From positions 1-32,770 of the forward strand of contig RFZI01000010.1 in the NCBI GenBank assembly GCA_009920775.1: a DNA stretch of 32,770 bases. The letters are read 5' to 3'. This DNA comes from Paracoccaceae bacterium. Lineage in GTDB: Bacteria; Pseudomonadota; Alphaproteobacteria; Rhodobacterales; Rhodobacteraceae. This document shows positions 28,387-32,770 of this stretch, piece after piece. The notes below the pieces were generated by a model. It saw only the letters and a list, made by a program, of their open reading frames with translations, searched no databases and had not been told where the DNA came from. Each line of letters begins with the position of its first letter. The stretch's first letter is position 1. A program made the translations under genes and the position numbers.

Positions 28387-30336
28387 ATGAGTCTGCCGCC
28401 CGGTTTTCTAGATGAGCTCAGAAATCGCCTGAGCCTCGCGCAAGTCGTGGGGCGAAAGGTCATGTGGGATCAGCGCAAGTCCAACGCCGGCAAGGGCGAC
28501 TTCTGGGCGCCGTGCCCCTTCCATCAGGAAAAATCCGCCTCGTTTCATGTCGATGACCGGAAGGGCTATTACTATTGCTTTGGCTGCCACGCCAAGGGCG
28601 ATGCGATTTCCTTTGTTCGCGAGACCGAGAATGTGAGCTTTCCCGAAGCGATCGAGATCCTCGCCCGAGAAGCCGGAATGCCGATCCCTGAGCGCGATCC
28701 GCGCGCGCAGGAAAAGGCCGACAGGCGGAGCGAGCTGATCGCTGTAATGGAACAGGCGGTGCAATGGTATCGCCTGCAACTCAAGACCACGGCCGCCGCC
28801 GAGGCGCGGGATTATCTGGCGCGGCGGGGGCTTTCGCCTTCGGCGCAGGAACGCTGGGAGATCGGCTTTGCGCCCCCCGGCTGGGAAGGGCTGCGCGAGG
28901 CGCTGGGGGCCAAGGGCATTTCCAACGATCTGATGCTCGAGGCGGGGCTTTTGAAGCCCTCCGACAAGGGCAAGGCCCCCTATGATACCTTCCGCAACCG
29001 GATCATGTTTCCGATCCGCGATGCGCGGGGCAAGGCGATTGCCTTTGGCGGGCGGGCTATGGACCCTTCCGACAACGCCAAATACCTCAATTCGCCCGAG
29101 ACCCTCCTCTTCGACAAGGGCCGCAGCCTTTTCAACCACGGCCCCGCCCGCGAGGCTGCGGGCAAGGGCCAGCCGCTTATTGTGGCCGAAGGCTATATGG
29201 ATGTGATCGCGCTCAGCGAAGCGGGCTTCCCCGCCGTGGTCGCGCCCCTTGGCACGGCAATCACCGAGGATCAGCTTCGGCTTCTCTGGCGCATGGCGCC
29301 CGAGCCGATCATTGCGCTCGATGGCGATATGGCGGGGCTTCGCGCCGCGATGCGGGCGATCGATGTGGCGCTGCCGCTTCTTGAGGCCGGGCAATCGCTG
29401 CGCTTTGCCCTGATGCCCGAGGGGCAGGACCCCGACGACCTGATCCGCGCGCAGGGCGCAGGGGCGATGCGCAAGGTGATCGACGCCGCGATCCCGATGG
29501 TCGCGCTTCTGTGGCGTCGCGAGACGGAAGACAAGGTTTTCGACAGCCCCGAGCGCCGCGCCGCGCTCGACAAGGCGCTGCGGGAGAAGCTGAAACTCAT
29601 CAAAGACCCTTCAATCCGCACCCACTATGGCGAAGCGATCAAGGAAATGCGGGCCGAGCTTTTCGGTGCCCGCCGCCCGCGCAGCTCAGGCCCTTCGCGC
29701 GGCCCGTGGCAGAAGGGTCCGCAGGTTCTGTCGACGACGAAATCCTCGGTGTTGGTCTCCGCCGAAGGCATAGAAGACCACCTGCGCGAGGCGGTGATCC
29801 TAGCCGCGATCCTTTCGACCCCTTCGGTCCTTGCCGATTTCGAGGGCGAGATCGAGCGGATGGACTCGGCCGAACCGACCCATCGGCAATTGCGCGATGC
29901 CATCCTGCGGCACGCGCATGATGCGACGGGCGATCTTCGCGAGGCTGTTTCTGCGGATATCGGCGGTGACGTTCTTGAAAAGCTCTTTGCCCAGAGCCAT
30001 GTGGCTATCAGCCCTGCGGTGCGGCGTGCTGGCGATGCCGAGGTGGCGCGCATGTGCCTTGCCGAAGAGCTCGCCAAGCTCAACGCGCGCCGCAGCCTAC
30101 CGCGCGAGATCGCAGAAGCAACCGAGGATCTTGCCGGTGTGGCCGACGAAGGGGTGACATGGAGGCTGGGTCAGGCGGCTTTGGCGCTCGACCGGGCCGG
30201 CCGCGGCAATAACGAGGACAAGGCCGAGTATGACACCGGCCCCAACGGAGCCAAAATGAAGCGCGACGAGCGCGATGCCTTTGAGCGCTTGCTCGACCAG
30301 ATCAACTACGGCAAGGGCGGCCGGCGCAACAGCTAG
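28387..30336 (+). CDS. dnaG: DNA primase
   Basis: Zinc-ribbon CPFHQEKSASFHVDDRKGYYYCFGCHAKGDAISF and toprim-like LIVAEGYMDVIALSEAGF...ALDGDMAGLRAA. Confidence 0.98.
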   Translation: MSLPPGFLDELRNRLSLAQVVGRKVMWDQRKSNAGKGDFWAPCPFHQEKSASFHVDDRKGYYYCFGCHAKGDAISFVRETENVSFPEAIEILAREAGMPIPERDPRAQEKADRRSELIAVMEQAVQWYRLQLKTTAAAEARDYLARRGLSPSAQERWEIGFAPPGWEGLREALGAKGISNDLMLEAGLLKPSDKGKAPYDTFRNRIMFPIRDARGKAIAFGGRAMDPSDNAKYLNSPETLLFDKGRSLFNHGPAREAAGKGQPLIVAEGYMDVIALSEAGFPAVVAPLGTAITEDQLRLLWRMAPEPIIALDGDMAGLRAAMRAIDVALPLLEAGQSLRFALMPEGQDPDDLIRAQGAGAMRKVIDAAIPMVALLWRRETEDKVFDSPERRAALDKALREKLKLIKDPSIRTHYGEAIKEMRAELFGARRPRSSGPSRGPWQKGPQVLSTTKSSVLVSAEGIEDHLREAVILAAILSTPSVLADFEGEIERMDSAEPTHRQLRDAILRHAHDATGDLREAVSADIGGDVLEKLFAQSHVAISPAVRRAGDAEVARMCLAEELAKLNARRSLPREIAEATEDLAGVADEGVTWRLGQAALALDRAGRGNNEDKAEYDTGPNGAKMKRDERDAFERLLDQINYGKGGRRNS

Positions 30337-30361
30337 GAAAAAAGCCTGCGCGAGAGGTTGC

Positions 30362-30415
30362 GAATCGCTGCCCCTCCAGATTGATTCGCACAAAACGAAT
30401 CACTGATTCGGAATC
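30362..30415. promoter_or_regulatory. Cluster of five GANTC (CcrM-type methylation) sites upstream of rpoD
   Basis: GAATC 30362-30366, GATTC 30383-30387, GAATC 30397-30401, GATTC 30405-30409, GAATC 30411-30415, all in the 102-bp dnaG-rpoD gap. Confidence 0.7.
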
Positions 30416-30438
30416 AGAATATTTTTGAGGAGCCACTT

Positions 30439-32430
30439 ATGGCCGCAAAAGACACCGACGACTCCAAAGACGAGGATCAGGACGGCGACATTTCGATGGA
30501 TGTCAGCCAGGCTGCCGTCAAACGGATGATCGCCGATGCGCGCGAGCGCGGATATATCACCTACGACCAGCTGAACTCTGTTCTGCCGCCCGATCAGGTC
30601 TCGTCCGACCAGATCGAAGACGTGATGTCGATGCTTTCCGAGATGGGCATTCAGGTCACCGAGGAAGAAGAGAGCGAAGAGGTCGAGGACGATAGCGCCT
30701 CTACGTCGACCGCCGTTGCCACCACAGGTGGCCGCGATGTGGCGCTGGCTTCGTCGGAAACCGAGAAGCTGGATCGCACCGACGATCCGGTGCGGATGTA
30801 TCTGCGCGAGATGGGCTCGGTTGAGCTTCTGAGCCGCGAGGGCGAGATCGCCATCGCCAAGCGCATCGAAGCAGGCCGCAACACGATGATCGCCGGCCTC
30901 TGCGAGAGCCCGCTCACCTTCCACGCGATCACCATTTGGCGCGACGAACTTCTGAGCGAAGACATTCTCCTGCGCGACGTGATCGACCTCGAAGCCACCT
31001 TCGGCAACCAGCTTGACGGCGACGAGGACAGCGAGTCGGTCGTCGATTCCGGTGGCGGCTCGAACACAAACAACGGCGAGAGCAGCAGTTCGCCCGCGCT
31101 TGACGCCGACGGTAATCCTATCGCTCGTGAAGACGACGAGGATGACGACGATCAGGCAAACATGAGCCTTGCGGCCATGGAATCGGCTTTGAAGCCCCGA
31201 GTCCTTGAGACGCTCGAAATTATCGCCCGCGATTTCGGTAAGCTGAGCGATATGCAGGACGCGCGTATGTCGGCCACGCTCAACGAGGACAACAGTTTCT
31301 CCGACAAGGAAGAAACCAAGTATCAGAAGCTGCGCGCCGAGATCGTCGAGCTGGTGAACTCGCTTCACCTGCACAACAACCGTATCGAAGCCCTGATCGA
31401 TCAGCTTTACGGCATCAACCGCCGCATCATGTCGATCGATTCGAGCATGGTGAAGCTGGCTGACCAAGCCCGCATCAACCGCCGCGAGTTCATCGACGAA
31501 TATCGCGGATCCGAGCTTGATCCCACATGGCTTGACCGTATGGCCGAGAAATCGGGCCGCGGCTGGCAGATGCTGATGGAGAAATCCACCGACAAGATCG
31601 AAGAGCTGCGCTCGGAAATGGCGCAGGTCGGCCAGTATGTCGGCGTCGATATCTCGGAATTCCGCCGCATCGTGCAGCAGGTCCAGAAGGGCGAGAAAGA
31701 GGCCCGTCAGGCCAAGAAGGAAATGGTCGAGGCCAACTTGCGCCTCGTGATTTCCATCGCCAAGAAATACACCAACCGCGGCCTGCAGTTCCTCGACCTC
31801 ATTCAGGAAGGCAACATCGGCCTTATGAAAGCGGTCGATAAATTCGAATACCGCCGCGGCTACAAGTTCTCGACCTATGCGACATGGTGGATCCGTCAGG
31901 CGATCACCCGCTCGATCGCCGATCAGGCGCGCACGATCCGTATTCCGGTCCATATGATCGAGACGATTAACAAGCTCGTGCGCACGGGTCGCCAGATGCT
32001 CCACGAGATCGGCCGCGAGCCGACGCCGGAAGAGTTGGCTGAAAAGCTGCAGATGCCGCTCGAAAAGGTCCGCAAGGTGATGAAGATCGCCAAGGAGCCG
32101 ATCAGCCTCGAGACGCCGATTGGCGACGAAGAGGATTCACAGCTTGGCGATTTCATCGAAGACAAGAACGCGATCCTGCCGCTGGATTCCGCCATTCAGG
32201 AGAACCTGAAGGAAACCACGACCCGCGTCCTCGCCTCGCTCACCCCCCGTGAAGAGCGCGTGTTGCGGATGCGCTTCGGCATCGGCATGAACACCGACCA
32301 CACGCTCGAAGAGGTTGGTCAACAGTTCAGCGTGACCCGCGAACGGATCCGCCAGATCGAGGCCAAGGCCTTGAGAAAGCTGAAACATCCCAGCCGCAGC
32401 CGAAAGCTGCGGAGTTTCCTGGATCAGTGA
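30439..32430 (+). CDS. rpoD: RNA polymerase primary sigma factor (sigma-70)
   Basis: [142 protein letters not shown]. Confidence 0.99.
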   Translation: MAAKDTDDSKDEDQDGDISMDVSQAAVKRMIADARERGYITYDQLNSVLPPDQVSSDQIEDVMSMLSEMGIQVTEEEESEEVEDDSASTSTAVATTGGRDVALASSETEKLDRTDDPVRMYLREMGSVELLSREGEIAIAKRIEAGRNTMIAGLCESPLTFHAITIWRDELLSEDILLRDVIDLEATFGNQLDGDEDSESVVDSGGGSNTNNGESSSSPALDADGNPIAREDDEDDDDQANMSLAAMESALKPRVLETLEIIARDFGKLSDMQDARMSATLNEDNSFSDKEETKYQKLRAEIVELVNSLHLHNNRIEALIDQLYGINRRIMSIDSSMVKLADQARINRREFIDEYRGSELDPTWLDRMAEKSGRGWQMLMEKSTDKIEELRSEMAQVGQYVGVDISEFRRIVQQVQKGEKEARQAKKEMVEANLRLVISIAKKYTNRGLQFLDLIQEGNIGLMKAVDKFEYRRGYKFSTYATWWIRQAITRSIADQARTIRIPVHMIETINKLVRTGRQMLHEIGREPTPEELAEKLQMPLEKVRKVMKIAKEPISLETPIGDEEDSQLGDFIEDKNAILPLDSAIQENLKETTTRVLASLTPREERVLRMRFGIGMNTDHTLEEVGQQFSVTRERIRQIEAKALRKLKHPSRSRKLRSFLDQ

Positions 32431-32435
32431 TTGAA

Positions 32436-32458
32436 GGCGCCCTGCGGGGCGCCGTTTT
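32436..32458 (+). terminator. Rho-independent terminator after rpoD
   Basis: GGCGCC-cctgcg-GGGCGCC-type stem (GGCGCCCTGCGGGGCGCC) followed by gTTTT, 5 bp after the stop codon. Confidence 0.85.
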
Positions 32459-32510
32459 CGTTGAATGGGAGCGTGCCTTCGGTGCAATCTACCACAATCC
32501 AAGGGCGCAA

Positions 32511-32770
32511 ATGCACACCACCTTCACAATCCCCACCTCCGGCCCCGGCCTCTATGAGTTTACCGAAAACGTGGCGCGATGGGTTTCGGGCGATGGTTTG
32601 CTCACGCTATTCGTCCGTCACACCTCTTGTTCGCTCCTCATCCAAGAGAACGCCGATCCAGAGGTTCAGACCGATCTGACCGAGTTTTTCCACAGGCTCG
32701 TGCCACCCTCGACCGACCCCAAGATGGCCTATCTGACCCATACCTACGAGGGCCCCGACGATATGCCGGC
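32511..32770 (+). CDS. YjbQ/UPF0047 family protein (secondary thiamine-phosphate synthase type), truncated by window end
   Basis: MHTTFTIPTSGPGLYEFTENVARWVSGDGLLTLFVRHTSCSLLIQENADPEVQTDLTEFFHRLVP...YLTHTYEGPDDMP; open at the edge, so missing from the ORF track. Confidence 0.92.
   Translation, partial: MHTTFTIPTSGPGLYEFTENVARWVSGDGLLTLFVRHTSCSLLIQENADPEVQTDLTEFFHRLVPPSTDPKMAYLTHTYEGPDDMP

Noticed and set aside
30400-32004. 534-aa minus-strand ORF opposite rpoD
   Set aside because: Mirror of rpoD coding sequence; rpoD assignment is certain.
1-32770. CRISPR arrays, insertion sequences, prophage or defence islands
   Set aside because: No regularly spaced repeats, transposase/integrase motifs, terminal repeats or defence-gene signatures seen; the window is mainly core genome.

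Overview
Chromosomal window, high GC, whose gene content and protein sequences look like Rhodobacteraceae (Roseobacter/Rhodobacter-type alphaproteobacterium). It is mostly densely packed core metabolism and information-processing genes: SAM methyltransferase, MOSC protein, fhs, chorismate mutase, folD, a membrane-anchored LytTR regulator, a PdeM-like phosphoesterase plus Lhr-type ligase-associated helicase, meaB, an alpha/beta-hydrolase-like protein, rpmB, a small secreted protein plus PCu(A)C copper chaperone, a winged-helix/TolB/TPR protein, a DUF1127-like small protein, tRNA-Glu(UUC), recJ, glpX, hom, a TetR regulator, pirin, a TadE/TadG-like pair, soxBDAG (sarcosine oxidase), dnaG, rpoD, and the start of a YjbQ-family gene. 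I see no CRISPR array, transposase, integrase, phage or secretion-effector cassette, and no convincing wholly new multi-gene system. Best leads: (1) a cluster of five GANTC (CcrM-type) sites in 54 bp inside the dnaG-rpoD gap; (2) a PdeM-like protein whose sequence runs straight from the GD motif to the C-terminal LILPAYGTYTGG block, so the GNHD and GHxHP metal-ligand motifs appear to have been removed in frame; (3) a TadE-like gene split by a frameshift at a G6 run; (4) a TolB/TPR winged-helix gene whose conserved N-terminus extends upstream of any ATG/GTG/TTG; (5) small regulatory candidates: a palindrome before the TetR gene, a hairpin abutting the soxB ribosome-binding site, a 16-codon ORF coupled to soxD, and a GNRA-loop hairpin after the DUF1127-like gene. 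All family calls are from motif recognition by eye; no database search was run.
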